Positions 1-8,305 of a stretch of 32,686 nucleotides of DNA are shown here, one piece after another. Within the stretch, counting starts at the first letter, position 1, and the number at the start of each line of letters is the position of its first letter. The notes beneath the pieces were generated by a model, which was not told the origin of the DNA, ran no database searches, and was given only the letters and a program-made list of their open reading frames with translations. The DNA is from Yinghuangia elevatio (GTDB lineage: Bacteria; Actinomycetota; Actinomycetes; Streptomycetales; Streptomycetaceae). The stretch covers positions 1 to 32,686 of the forward strand of contig NZ_JBEZFP010000105.1 in the NCBI RefSeq assembly GCF_040649515.1, in the 5' to 3' direction. The position numbers were made by a program, and so were the translations under genes.

Positions 1-47
1 GGCCCGCCCCCGCCCCCCCCCCCCGGCCCCCCCCCGACCCCCGTCCG
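1..47. repeat. C-rich low-complexity tract
   Basis: The first 47 bases are almost pure C with scattered G and end just before the stop codon of the esterase gene. On the minus strand this is a G-tract lying immediately downstream of that gene. It has no coding potential. The window edge cuts it, so its full length is unknown. Confidence 0.7.
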
Positions 48-1217
48 TCACGCGTCGATCGCGTCCAGCAGCATCGGCAGCGCCGCGTAGACCTCGCGCT
101 CCCAGTACTGCCATTCGTGCTGGCCGTAGGTCATGCACACCGTGGCCGCGATGCCGCGTGCCGCCAGCTCGTTCACGAAGTCGTGGTTCTGCCCGCGGAT
201 CGCCCGTTCGACGAAGCTGCCGACCCCGTCGAAGCCCTTGGGCGGAGCGGTGGCCTGGCAGCGGCCGGGTGACGGCGTGGCGGTCTGCGCACCGTTCCAC
301 ACCCAGCCCGGGTCCACCGTGTTGCCGTTGCCGAACGACACGAACAGCGGTGTGCCGCGCAGCCCTTCGGCCACGCCCAGCGCGCTGTTGTCGATCCAGC
401 GCTGCTTCTCCCGCTCGTCCGACTGGACGTTCGTGTAGAACGGGTAGCCCGGTTCGCCGTTGATGCGCTTCCAGTCGACGCCGCACTGCAGCGCGCCGGC
501 CTTGACGACGCTGGGACCTTGGATGGCCTCCTCCGCGTCGTAGTGCAGCATGTTGACCGCACCACTGATCGAGGCGACCGCCTTGAAGTGCCCGGGGTGC
601 TTCCCGGCGAGCATCATCGCGCCGCCGCCGCCCATCGAGATGCCGAGCACGGACCGCTCGCCGCTCGCCCGGTACTGCGACTCGAGGATCTGGCTGACCT
701 CGTCGACGACGTAGTCCTCCCAGTTCGGCGGCTGCGACTCATCGTCGTAGTTCCACCAGTTGGTGTAGGAACTGCACTTGCTGGTCTCGGGCATGACGAC
801 CATGACGTCCTCGTCGGCGACCATCTCCTCGATATGGGTGTCGGTCGTGTAGCTGGTGTGGTCGCCACCGCCGCCGTGCAGCATCCACAGCGTGGGCCAC
901 GTCCGGTTCGCGGTCTTGGACCAGTTCTTCGGCAGCAGCACGCGCACCCACTTGACCGTCATGTTGTCGGTCGACGGCGAGTGGATGCCGATGTCGATCA
1001 CGCGCTTGCCCGGGTTGGTGCTGTTGTCCGGGTAGAGCGGGAGGTTCGGGTACGCCTCCCACCACACGCTCGCGGGATTGGTGGTCGGGGTCGCCTGCGC
1101 CCCCGGCGCCGAGAGGCCGAGGCCGCACAGCAGGGCGAGGACGAGGAACCACCCGGTGAAGCGGCGGCGCGGTACGGCGCGGGGCCCGGACCGTCGTGCT
1201 GGTGCGACTGGACGCAT
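48..1217 (-). CDS. Secreted esterase, alpha/beta-hydrolase of the esterase D / antigen 85-like family
   Basis: This 389-residue protein is probably an exported serine esterase. Residues 1-42 form an Arg-rich n-region, a hydrophobic core (FLVLALLCGLGL) and an AQA cleavage site, so it is likely Sec-exported. The oxyanion-hole region is LHGGGGDH near residue 114. The nucleophile elbow is GISMGGGGA with Ser194, and a C-terminal GQHEW places the catalytic His near 367; this layout is typical of the putative esterase family (PF00756). The ATG start is preceded by AAGGAG at 8-base spacing. The gene stands alone, and the next gene upstream begins past a 133-base gap holding two palindromes. The substrate cannot be read from sequence; mycolyltransferase activity is not implied. 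Confidence 0.88.
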   Translation of the reverse strand: MRPVAPARRSGPRAVPRRRFTGWFLVLALLCGLGLSAPGAQATPTTNPASVWWEAYPNLPLYPDNSTNPGKRVIDIGIHSPSTDNMTVKWVRVLLPKNWSKTANRTWPTLWMLHGGGGDHTSYTTDTHIEEMVADEDVMVVMPETSKCSSYTNWWNYDDESQPPNWEDYVVDEVSQILESQYRASGERSVLGISMGGGGAMMLAGKHPGHFKAVASISGAVNMLHYDAEEAIQGPSVVKAGALQCGVDWKRINGEPGYPFYTNVQSDEREKQRWIDNSALGVAEGLRGTPLFVSFGNGNTVDPGWVWNGAQTATPSPGRCQATAPPKGFDGVGSFVERAIRGQNHDFVNELAARGIAATVCMTYGQHEWQYWEREVYAALPMLLDAIDA

Positions 1218-1278
1218 GCGCGGAACTCCTTGGTGGCCGACCGGGGAACGGCGGACTGCGGCAGGAAGCCTCGCCCAG

Positions 1279-1292
1279 GCGACACGTGTCGC
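1279..1292. promoter_or_regulatory. Perfect 14-bp palindrome upstream of the esterase gene
   Basis: GCGACACGTGTCGC is a perfect palindrome with a central CG, located 62-75 bases upstream of the esterase ATG. Its symmetry and position suit a dimeric repressor operator, for example of the LacI type. No regulator gene lies nearby, so the cognate protein is unknown. Confidence 0.4.
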
Positions 1293-1305
1293 ACAAGACC
1301 GGATT

Positions 1306-1321
1306 TCAGTCGAACGATTGA
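1306..1321. promoter_or_regulatory. 16-bp near-palindrome between the esterase and kinase genes
   Basis: TCAGTCGAACGATTGA has 7-base arms that match at six of seven positions around a central AA. It lies in the relatively AT-rich part of the gap, where the esterase promoter is expected. It is a candidate operator or promoter element only. Confidence 0.25.
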
Positions 1322-1350
1322 AAGAATTTGGACGGCGGTGCGGACACCTG

Positions 1351-3903
1351 TCAGCGGCCGCGGAAAACGTCCAGCAGGAACCGCCGGTACGTCAGCGCCG
1401 CAAAGCCTTCGACCTCGGCCCGTGCGGCGTCCAGGGCCGCCGCGGCGCCCCGGTGCGCGTCGCCGGCGGCCGCCAGCACACCCTCGGCGTCGCGTACCGC
1501 CGCTGCGGCGCGCGCGACGTCACCGGCCCCCGATCCCTGCAGGCGGCGCTCCTCGGCGGCCAAGTCGGCGTCCAGGTCCGCAAGTTCGTCCAGCGCGGTG
1601 GTCCGGGCCCGAGCTGCCTGCCGGGCGAGGTCGAGCCGCCGGTCGGCCCGCCTGCGATGCAGTTCCTGCGCCTCCTGGTACGGCAGCACCGCCGGCAGCC
1701 GGATCCGCAGCTCCTCCACCACCTCGTCGCGCCACTCCTGGAGCCCGCGGGCGAGAGCCGGGCTCATGCCGTCGATGCGCACGGTGCCGCCGGGACGCGA
1801 CACGACGGCCTGCGCACGCCGCTCGGCCGACGTCGGCACCGCGGACGTGACCCTGGTGAAGTCGGCCGCGGTCCGGACGCCTTCGTCGCGGAGCACCGCC
1901 GCAATGCGGCTCCCCAACATCTCGGCGGGGATGGGGTGGCGGCGCAGTCCCTCGTCGAGCGCCCGGTCCTGGAGCGCCCGCAGCGCGAGCAACTCCTCGC
2001 GCCCGCCGGAGCCTTCCAGCAGGACCCGGCGCTGCTCGACGGATTCGAGCACCTCGGCGAGCCGCTTCTCCACCGCCTCGCGCTCGAACTCGTAGCGGCT
2101 GTGCAGCAGCTTTCCGTCGGCGATCTGCCGTGCGGCGACGTCGGCATGCGCCTGGCGGGCGTCGTCCCAGGCCGCACGCGCCCGCCTGACGCGGAGGTCG
2201 GCGAACCCGACCAATTCCTCGGCGTCGTCGACGACCGTCAAGGCCGTGTCCCGGCGCCGGAGTTCCGGCGAATCCCGGTACGCCCGCCGCGCCCGCCCGT
2301 GCGCCGAGGCGGTCACCACCCCGCCTGTCGCCACCGCGGCAACGGTGGCCCACACCCACGGGCCCGCAAGTGCGATACCCACTCCGGCGACGGCGGCGAG
2401 CACCACCAGCGCAGACAGTGCGGTACGCAGGCCCCAGGTCAGACGCGGCGGCACGGTGAGGAATCCGGGGAGGGGCGCCGTCGGGGAGGCGGCCGCGGGC
2501 GCACCTGTGGGGCCCGAGGTCGACGCCGTGTGCGGAGTCGAGGCGGCGCTCGCAGGAGAAGCGGCGCCTGGGTTCGCAGCGGCAGTCGGCCCCGAGGCGG
2601 CAGCCGGAGACGACGTGGTCGACTGGGACGCGTTCGCGGCCGACGCCGCTGCGGTTGTCGCCGTCCCTCGCGCCCCCGGGTCCTTGGGCCTGCCCGAGCT
2701 CCCAGGACCTTCGGGGGTTGCGGCAGCCGCAGTTGCCGACGGGGACGCGGGTGACGGCACCGGCGTCTCCGCTCGCGTCCCGTCCTGCGTTCCGTGCTGT
2801 GCCCCGTGCTGTGTCCCGTCCTGCGTGCCGTTCTGGGTCCCGTTCTGGGTCCCGTTCTGGGTCCCGTCCGGCGTCTCGCTCCGGGTCAGGGCCTCGGCCA
2901 GCCACGGCGGCAAGCCGCCGCGTCGCCCCGACACCCGGACGATCGGGTCGCCCACCGGCCCCGTCTCGGCCATCGGCCGCGTGGCCCAGTGGGCGAGGCG
3001 CGCCCACTCGTCGGTGAGCGCGGGCGACGCGCACGCGGTGGCGGAGAAGCGGTCCGACTGCGTCGGCGCCGTGAAGTCCTCGGCCTTCAGCAGCAGATGC
3101 TCGCCGCCGTCCTCGTGGAAGGTGCGCCACAGCCACGGCTCGCGGGCGAGCGTACGCAGCGTCAAATGGATCAGGTGGGCCGAGAACCGGTCGAGGCCGG
3201 GACCGAAGTCACGCGATCCGCGCAGCGGGTGCTGGTAGTTGCGGTGCCCGTGTTCGGCGGCGGGCAGCCCGGCCAGCGACGGGACGTACATGCCGTCGTA
3301 GTCGATGAGCCGCAGGCCGCCGTCGGGCGCGACGATCAGATTGCCGTGCTGGAGGTCCCCGTGCGCGAGGCCGTGGGCCTCCAGTTCCCCCGCCACCCGC
3401 GCGAACCGGTCCGCGAGACCTTCAAGTGCCGCCCGGTCGCCGAGATGATCTTCGATCCACGGGATGAGACCGGTGCCCTCGACCCACTCCATCAAGATCA
3501 CCGGGAACCATTGGCCGCCGACCAGGATGCCGCGCCGGACGTACTCGACGCCGACCCGCCAATCGGCGTCCACCGCGCGCAGTGCGTCACCGATGGCCCG
3601 GTAACGCCGCAGGCGTGCGGGGACCGCGCGCGTGAAGCATTTGACGGCGAACTCCCGCCCGGCTGTCCCCGCTCCGGAGGCGTTCGCTCCGGTGGAGGTG
3701 ATCCGGAACACGCTGCCGAAGTTCCCCGACACCGCCCGCGGCATCCGCAGCGGACCCATCGCGACCAGGCCGCCGGCCACCGTCGGATGGGCGAAGCAGA
3801 GCGTGGTGTCGCGGATCGCCTCGCTGTAGTCCGCACCCGTCGGGTACGGCCCTTCTTCCCCGTCCGCGACGGCCCCCGTCACCCGCCCGCCGTCGGCGGT
3901 CAC
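1351..3903 (-). CDS. Protein kinase with TM pair, coiled coil and helix-hairpin-helix (YegI-like, TerY-P triad)
   Basis: This 850-residue protein is a probable Ser/Thr-type kinase. The kinase fold spans roughly residues 25-310: a Gly-rich loop SGNFGSVF at 59-66, AVKCF with Lys88, catalytic HGDLQHGN at 181-188 and a DFG-equivalent DYDG at 201-204. Residues 346-377 are GTQx repeats, followed by a Pro/Ala/Thr/Ser-rich linker to about 480. Two adjacent hydrophobic stretches (about 492-535) form a membrane hairpin. A charged coiled coil follows (about 565-650), then an HhH-like segment around 665-740 and another coiled coil. The GTG start lies 10 bases after the PP2C stop, with a purine-rich GAGGCGGG upstream. 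The order VWA-PP2C-kinase matches E. coli yegL-yegK-yegI and the described TerY-P triads. The phosphorylated target is unknown. Confidence 0.85.
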   Translation of the reverse strand: MTADGGRVTGAVADGEEGPYPTGADYSEAIRDTTLCFAHPTVAGGLVAMGPLRMPRAVSGNFGSVFRITSTGANASGAGTAGREFAVKCFTRAVPARLRRYRAIGDALRAVDADWRVGVEYVRRGILVGGQWFPVILMEWVEGTGLIPWIEDHLGDRAALEGLADRFARVAGELEAHGLAHGDLQHGNLIVAPDGGLRLIDYDGMYVPSLAGLPAAEHGHRNYQHPLRGSRDFGPGLDRFSAHLIHLTLRTLAREPWLWRTFHEDGGEHLLLKAEDFTAPTQSDRFSATACASPALTDEWARLAHWATRPMAETGPVGDPIVRVSGRRGGLPPWLAEALTRSETPDGTQNGTQNGTQNGTQDGTQHGAQHGTQDGTRAETPVPSPASPSATAAAATPEGPGSSGRPKDPGARGTATTAAASAANASQSTTSSPAAASGPTAAANPGAASPASAASTPHTASTSGPTGAPAAASPTAPLPGFLTVPPRLTWGLRTALSALVVLAAVAGVGIALAGPWVWATVAAVATGGVVTASAHGRARRAYRDSPELRRRDTALTVVDDAEELVGFADLRVRRARAAWDDARQAHADVAARQIADGKLLHSRYEFEREAVEKRLAEVLESVEQRRVLLEGSGGREELLALRALQDRALDEGLRRHPIPAEMLGSRIAAVLRDEGVRTAADFTRVTSAVPTSAERRAQAVVSRPGGTVRIDGMSPALARGLQEWRDEVVEELRIRLPAVLPYQEAQELHRRRADRRLDLARQAARARTTALDELADLDADLAAEERRLQGSGAGDVARAAAAVRDAEGVLAAAGDAHRGAAAALDAARAEVEGFAALTYRRFLLDVFRGR
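2782..2865 (-). repeat. 12-bp tandem repeat coding GTQ(N/D/H), 7 copies
   Basis: Seven consecutive 12-base units inside the kinase gene encode GTQN, GTQN, GTQN, GTQD, GTQH, GAQH and GTQD. The first three units in the reading direction are nearly identical and the others have diverged. The array starts the flexible linker between the kinase domain and the membrane hairpin. The unit length is a multiple of three, so copy-number change would alter linker length without breaking the frame. Confidence 0.85.
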
Positions 3904-3913
3904 GTGGCCCGCC

Positions 3914-4795
3914 TCACCGGGGCTCGATGCGGATCAGTGTCACGTCGTCATTGCGCAACTCCCGGGCGGCGCGGCGGCGTTCGATCCAGGAGGCAAGTTC
4001 GCGGGGCGACGCGGAGTCGAGGACGCGAAGTGCGTGCCAGGGCTGTCCGCCTTCCTCCCGGCTGCGCAGGAACCATGCCGCCAGGGCGTCGCTCGCCAGG
4101 TAGAAGCGGTCGCCCAGGATCCATGAGCCGCCGACGACCCGTACGTGCGCCTCGACCGCGTCGCGGTCGTTGCCGTGGCTGGCCGCGAGTGCCGGGTGGT
4201 TGTCGAACTCGTCGGACCTGTCCAGCGGGAAAGCGAGCCGCAATTGGTCGCCGCGGACGTGGAAGAGGCAGGTGTCGCCGAGTGCCGCCGCGGACCAGGT
4301 CCCGCGCGCGGGCGCCCAGCGGTGCGCGGCGAAGTGCGCGACCAGCAGGGTGGCGTGGGCGCCGCGCTCGAATCCGGGGCGTTCGTACCAGGCGAGCGGA
4401 CGGCCGCGGAGTTCGCGCGCGTCCTCGTACCGCTTCATGAGGTCGGGCCAGCGGTTCGCGGCACGGCCGAGCACGTCGGCGAACCCGGCGCCGGTACGCA
4501 GGAGTCCGGTCGGCGCGCCGCCCGCCTGCCGGACCAGCACCTCGGCCCAGCGCCGGGCCAGCAGGCTGTCGGAGGCGCCGTCGGATATCGCCGCGCGCAC
4601 GCTGGTGACCCTCCCTACCCCGCCCCGTCGGCAGGTCGGCCCGGGCGGCGGCAGCATGCTGCGGTCGGCGCCGATGACCGCACTGCCGCCTTGGACGGTC
4701 GGGACGCCGCGGCTCCCGACCCATGCGGCGTCCTCGTACTCGTGCGGCTCCGCTCCGCCCTTGTGCAGCGCGAGCACCGTGACGTGGGCACGCAT
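3914..4795 (-). CDS. PP2C-type protein phosphatase of the TerY-P triad (YegK-like)
   Basis: This 293-residue protein is a probable metal-dependent Ser/Thr phosphatase (PPM/PP2C) opposing the neighbouring kinase. Visible metal-binding motifs are YEDA near residue 20, ISDGAS near 80, the ALGDTCLF strand, YLASDALAAWF, and a C-terminal NDDVTLI. The open frame extends further upstream to 4927, but that extension is Ser/Thr/Pro-rich, matches no PP2C and overlaps the VWA gene. The ATG at 4795, 7 bases after the VWA stop and opening with MRAHVTVLAL, is the sensible start. It is the middle gene of a tight three-gene operon. It has no signal peptide or membrane segment, so it is expected in the cytoplasm. 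Confidence 0.85.
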   Translation of the reverse strand: MRAHVTVLALHKGGAEPHEYEDAAWVGSRGVPTVQGGSAVIGADRSMLPPPGPTCRRGGVGRVTSVRAAISDGASDSLLARRWAEVLVRQAGGAPTGLLRTGAGFADVLGRAANRWPDLMKRYEDARELRGRPLAWYERPGFERGAHATLLVAHFAAHRWAPARGTWSAAALGDTCLFHVRGDQLRLAFPLDRSDEFDNHPALAASHGNDRDAVEAHVRVVGGSWILGDRFYLASDALAAWFLRSREEGGQPWHALRVLDSASPRELASWIERRRAARELRNDDVTLIRIEPR

Positions 4796-4802
4796 GCGGC
4801 CG

Positions 4803-5681
4803 CTACCGGATGTCCGCCGCGCGGGTGCCGATGTCGAGGAACTGGACCACGGCGGACAGGTCGGCGTTGAAGACGAACCCGTGTGCCCCGTCGGCGACAT
4901 CGGTGCCCTGCTCGGTGGCGTACGCACGCATGCCGGGCGGGAGTTCGCTCGACATGGCGTAGAGCAATTGCGCGTACTTGTCGGGAAGCTCGTCGCCGGG
5001 CCCGGGGAACGCCACAGGCGTCGCGCGGTTGGTCGATATGTGCAGGTTGAACATCAGCGCCTCGCCGTCGGCGGTGACGTGGTAGCGCAGCCGGGTGGCG
5101 GCCTCGGCCGGATTGCCGTCGGTGGACTCGCCGTCGGTGAGGTTGAGCACGATGGGCGGGAAGCCCTCGGGGTGGGCGTCGACCCAGCCCTGCACGAGCT
5201 TCGACGCGGCGCCGACCGCCTGGCACATGGGGGTGCCGCCGGACGCGACCGGCTCGACCCAGACCGGGACCTCGACCGTGCGCTCGACCAGACCGCCCGC
5301 GCCGTCCGGGACCTTCCGCGTCCGGGCGTCGAAACGGGCCGGGTGCTCGACGATCTCGCTGAGCGGCACCAGTTCACGGCCCGCGAGGCCGCCGGAGAGC
5401 GCGGGCAGCACGGTGTGGCCGTAGCCGATCACCGCGATGTGGAAGTAGTCGCGTACGCCTTCCTCCTTCGCGCACCGCACGGAGAGTTCGAACAGCAGCC
5501 GGTTGAGCGCGTCGGCCACGACGTCGGCCTTGCGCGGCGGGGTGGCGGGCGTGTCCGACGCGGCAGAGCCGCCGCCCTCCCCCGGTGCGGTGCCGATCGG
5601 GTCGTCCATCGAACTCGACTGGTCGATCAGGAAGATCAGGCAGCCGGGGTGGGCTCGGCTGATCTCTGCGGTGTACGGCAT
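4803..5681 (-). CDS. VWA-domain protein, TerY/YegL-like, first gene of the triad
   Basis: This 292-residue cytoplasmic protein is a von Willebrand factor A domain with a metal-ion-dependent adhesion site. FLIDQSSSMDD near residue 20 supplies the DxSxS signature, and NLTDGESTDG near 180 supplies the later Asp. Proteins of this type bind divalent metals and act as adaptors in TerY-P signalling. The start was set at the ATG at 5681, preceded by GGGGGA, because the longer open frame adds 52 residues with no relation to the fold. Two downstream genes follow with gaps of 7 and 10 bases, so the three products are probably made together. No ter (tellurium-resistance) genes lie in this window, so the partner proteins are unknown. 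Confidence 0.85.
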   Translation of the reverse strand: MPYTAEISRAHPGCLIFLIDQSSSMDDPIGTAPGEGGGSAASDTPATPPRKADVVADALNRLLFELSVRCAKEEGVRDYFHIAVIGYGHTVLPALSGGLAGRELVPLSEIVEHPARFDARTRKVPDGAGGLVERTVEVPVWVEPVASGGTPMCQAVGAASKLVQGWVDAHPEGFPPIVLNLTDGESTDGNPAEAATRLRYHVTADGEALMFNLHISTNRATPVAFPGPGDELPDKYAQLLYAMSSELPPGMRAYATEQGTDVADGAHGFVFNADLSAVVQFLDIGTRAADIR

Positions 5682-5795
5682 GCTGCGTCCCCCAGGGCCC
5701 CGTGGGCATGGCGCGGTACCGGCGTTCCGGACTCGCTCCAGCCTAGGTACGGCGAGTCTCCGCAGTCCAAGGGACTTTCCTCCGGCTCCCGAACA

Positions 5796-5825
5796 CCCGG
5801 GAATATCGCACCCGGAATGTCGCAC
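5796..5825. repeat. Imperfect 15-bp direct repeat upstream of the VWA gene
   Basis: CCCGGGAATATCGCAC is followed at once by CCCGGAATGTCGCAC, differing by one inserted base and one transition. The pair lies 115-144 bases upstream of the VWA start, in the gap after the siderophore gene. A tandem activator site is possible; there is no direct evidence for one. Confidence 0.3.
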
Positions 5826-5867
5826 ACGGGGTGTCATGCCGCGGGATGGCGCGCGTCGGCCTCACGG

Positions 5868-7898
5868 TCACGTCTCGGGCCCGTGCAGGGGGCTCGGGAC
5901 GGTCTCCGGAGGTCCGGGGCGCCGGCCGGGCAGCCGGTCGCGGTTGGGACTGTGCCGGGCCAGGCGCGGACCGAGCAGGTCGAACTGGGCGTAGCGCTCC
6001 TTGAGGTCGGGGAACCGCTGCTGGTAGCGCGCCACCTCGGCGCGGACCAGGGCCCAGAACACCGGCTCGGGGACCCCGAGATCGTCGTCCGCGAGGGCCG
6101 AGAGGTGGCGCAGTGGGCCGCCGAACAACCCGCCGCCGAACAACCGGCCGAGATCAGCGGGGCGGTACGCGGTCCCGTGGCGGCCGGGCCCGTCCGCTCC
6201 CCACGCCTCGACCGGTCCGCCGTGGCGGCCGGGGGCCCCCGGGGCGGCGGCGGTCGCGAGCGGAAGGCCATCGGTCTCGGGGAAGGGCGTACCGTCCGCG
6301 TCCACGCAGGCCAGGAGCCCGCGCGCGGTGTCGCGGACGGCGAGGCGCACCGGGACCTCGCCGGCGTCGGACACCACGACGAGCGATTCGCCGAACGCGG
6401 GAAGGGCCAGCCCGTAGCGGTAGAGCAGGTGCAACAGCGGCGGCAGAAGCGCGCTGCACAACCAGCGCAGCCATTCGCGGGGCGCCAGACCCGAACGCGC
6501 CACCAACTCGGTGACCAGCGCGCGCCCGTGGTGGTCTCGGTGCAGCAGAGCCGGGAGCGGGCGAGCGCGTTCGCCGGCGTCGAGGCGGGCCGCGAGTGGT
6601 TCGCTCCACGAGGCACCGAGCAGCGCTCGGTACGGGAGCCCTCCCGCGTCGTCGCGTACCGCGTCCAGATGCGGGTGGCGCACGGTCACCGAGGCGAGGT
6701 CGGCCAACAGGATGACGCGGCTCTCGCCGTGCAGGAACGGGTCGGCGTGATAGCGGTCGACGAGCCACCGCGTGGTCTGCGGCGAGGCCGGCGTCGGCCG
6801 CGAGACCGGGAGGCACAGCGGGGTTTCGGGGCCCGCGAGGGGAAGCGCCACGTCCCGGCGCCCGGGCCGGTCGAGGTTGGTGAAGCCGCCCGCCGCCTGA
6901 CGTGGGAGGTAGCGGTCCGGGCCGCCGTCGCCGAGCGGGACGATCCGGCCGTGCGCAAGGTCCTCGGCGAACAGCGGCAGCACGATCTCGTCCCATTGCC
7001 ACGGGTGCACCGGCAGCCAGATGTAGTCGGCCGGGTTCAGGCCCCGGTCGCGGAGACGGGCCTTGAAGCGGCGGCGCGTGGACGGGTCCAACTCCTCGGT
7101 GAGGAGCCGTTGTTCGGTGAGGTCCGGGGAACTCGTGTGCCACCCCGCGACGGCTCGGTGCACGGCGGCCCACGGCAGGCGGATCGGGTTGCGCGCCTCG
7201 GGCGCCCACCGGGTGGCGTCGGTGGCGGAGAATCCGGGCCGCACCCGGTCGGGCACAAGGCCGGGCCGACCGCCCACCCGGCCTTCCAGGTCGAGGTAGG
7301 CCATGTCGGCGAGTTCGGCGGCGGACGGGCGCTCGCGGGCGTCGTCGCGGGCCGCGACGAGCAGCGCCACGCTCACGTCGCGGACCAGGCGCGCCGTCGC
7401 GTCGGGGCCGAGCCCGAGTTCGGCGCGGGCGTCCACGATCAGCCGGGCGGGGTCGGTGGCCGGGGCGGCGGCTCCGTCGGCGACCCGCAGGACCGACCCC
7501 GGCTGGATGCGCCACGCGCCGAAGGCGCCGCGCCGGGCACGGAAGGAGTAGACGGCATGACCGGCGAGTTCGAGCCGGTAGCGCGGGGCGGGATGGGCCA
7601 CGGAGTGCGCGGGGGAAGCAGGGGCAGGTGGCCGGCCGTCACCGACCGCGGTGGAGGATTCCTCGCCGGCTCCGAAGTGCGCCGCCTCGGCCGTGTGTAC
7701 GTCCGGGCGCACGTCCGAGTCGGTACCCGAGTCCGCGTCCGTCCGCGTGCCGGATTCCCGGGCATCGGGGTCGGCCTCGTCGCGGATCGGGCTGAGCAGC
7801 CCTTCGTACGCGTATTCGGCGAGCAGTGCCAGCAGGAGCCCGGTGGATGCCCGCTGCCAGGCGGAACCGGTGAGTTCGGGGAAGTCGGGCAGCGGCAC
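5868..7898 (-). CDS. IucA/IucC-family (NIS) synthetase homologue with degenerate active site
   Basis: This 676-residue protein has the NIS siderophore synthetase architecture. It carries IWLPVHPWQWDE (HPWQ at 298-301), an LLYRYGLALP helix and the C-terminal FhuF-like tail ending in RYAQFDLLGPRL. However, expected active-site motifs are altered. The citrate-site GHP reads GRP. The ATP-site QSIRT reads QAAGG (334-338). The VKLxLS strand reads VALPLA, losing Lys. The HGQN motif reads FGES (502-505). It may be a pseudoenzyme or scaffold for the intact synthetase upstream, or an early pseudogene with an intact frame. The GTG start at 7898 is chosen because AGGAGG lies 4 bases ahead; the ATG 20 codons upstream has no such site. 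A low-complexity Asp/Thr/Ser insert occupies about residues 45-95. Confidence 0.85.
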   Translation of the reverse strand: MPLPDFPELTGSAWQRASTGLLLALLAEYAYEGLLSPIRDEADPDARESGTRTDADSGTDSDVRPDVHTAEAAHFGAGEESSTAVGDGRPPAPASPAHSVAHPAPRYRLELAGHAVYSFRARRGAFGAWRIQPGSVLRVADGAAAPATDPARLIVDARAELGLGPDATARLVRDVSVALLVAARDDARERPSAAELADMAYLDLEGRVGGRPGLVPDRVRPGFSATDATRWAPEARNPIRLPWAAVHRAVAGWHTSSPDLTEQRLLTEELDPSTRRRFKARLRDRGLNPADYIWLPVHPWQWDEIVLPLFAEDLAHGRIVPLGDGGPDRYLPRQAAGGFTNLDRPGRRDVALPLAGPETPLCLPVSRPTPASPQTTRWLVDRYHADPFLHGESRVILLADLASVTVRHPHLDAVRDDAGGLPYRALLGASWSEPLAARLDAGERARPLPALLHRDHHGRALVTELVARSGLAPREWLRWLCSALLPPLLHLLYRYGLALPAFGESLVVVSDAGEVPVRLAVRDTARGLLACVDADGTPFPETDGLPLATAAAPGAPGRHGGPVEAWGADGPGRHGTAYRPADLGRLFGGGLFGGPLRHLSALADDDLGVPEPVFWALVRAEVARYQQRFPDLKERYAQFDLLGPRLARHSPNRDRLPGRRPGPPETVPSPLHGPET

Positions 7899-7902
7899 GG
7901 GC

Positions 7903-7908
7903 CCTCCT
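7903..7908 (-). promoter_or_regulatory. Ribosome binding site fixing a GTG start
   Basis: AGGAGG on the minus strand sits 4 bases ahead of the GTG at 7898. It decides the start of the degenerate NIS synthetase, shortening it by 20 residues relative to the longest open frame. Confidence 0.7.
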
Positions 7909-8305
7909 GAGGTACGCGGTGGCGCGGTGCCGGGCGCCAGCCGCGGGCCGGTTGGCACACGCCGAAAGTAATGCAGGATCCACCGGACGTCAGCCGGATA
8001 CCGGTCGGATCATCCGGTCGCGCGGGGCAAGCCCGGGAGTTCGGTGGGTGGCGCCGGAGCATCGGGCGTACGGTCCGCGCGGGTGTGGCGGAGGGTCGCC
8101 GAAGAAGATCGCGTGCGCCGAGTGGGCAAGGCGGGGCGGGACGGAAGACCGGGCAGTGGTAAGTCGGTTGGGAGCAAAGGCAATTGCAGTGTGCGGGGAT
8201 CAACTGGGCGCCCGCCCGGTCAGCGGGTGGCGTGAGGTGGGGCGTGAAGTCGTTGCGTGAAATCAGGTCGTGGAATCAGGCTTAGCCGGGTGGGAGCGCG
8301 GCTGA

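Noticed and set aside
4170..7910. Very long plus-strand open frame (over 1200 codons) opposite the triad and NIS genes
   Set aside because: It is antisense to four genes with strong motifs. Its composition (Arg, Gly, Val, Pro-rich, no domain) is the usual by-product of extreme GC at third codon positions.
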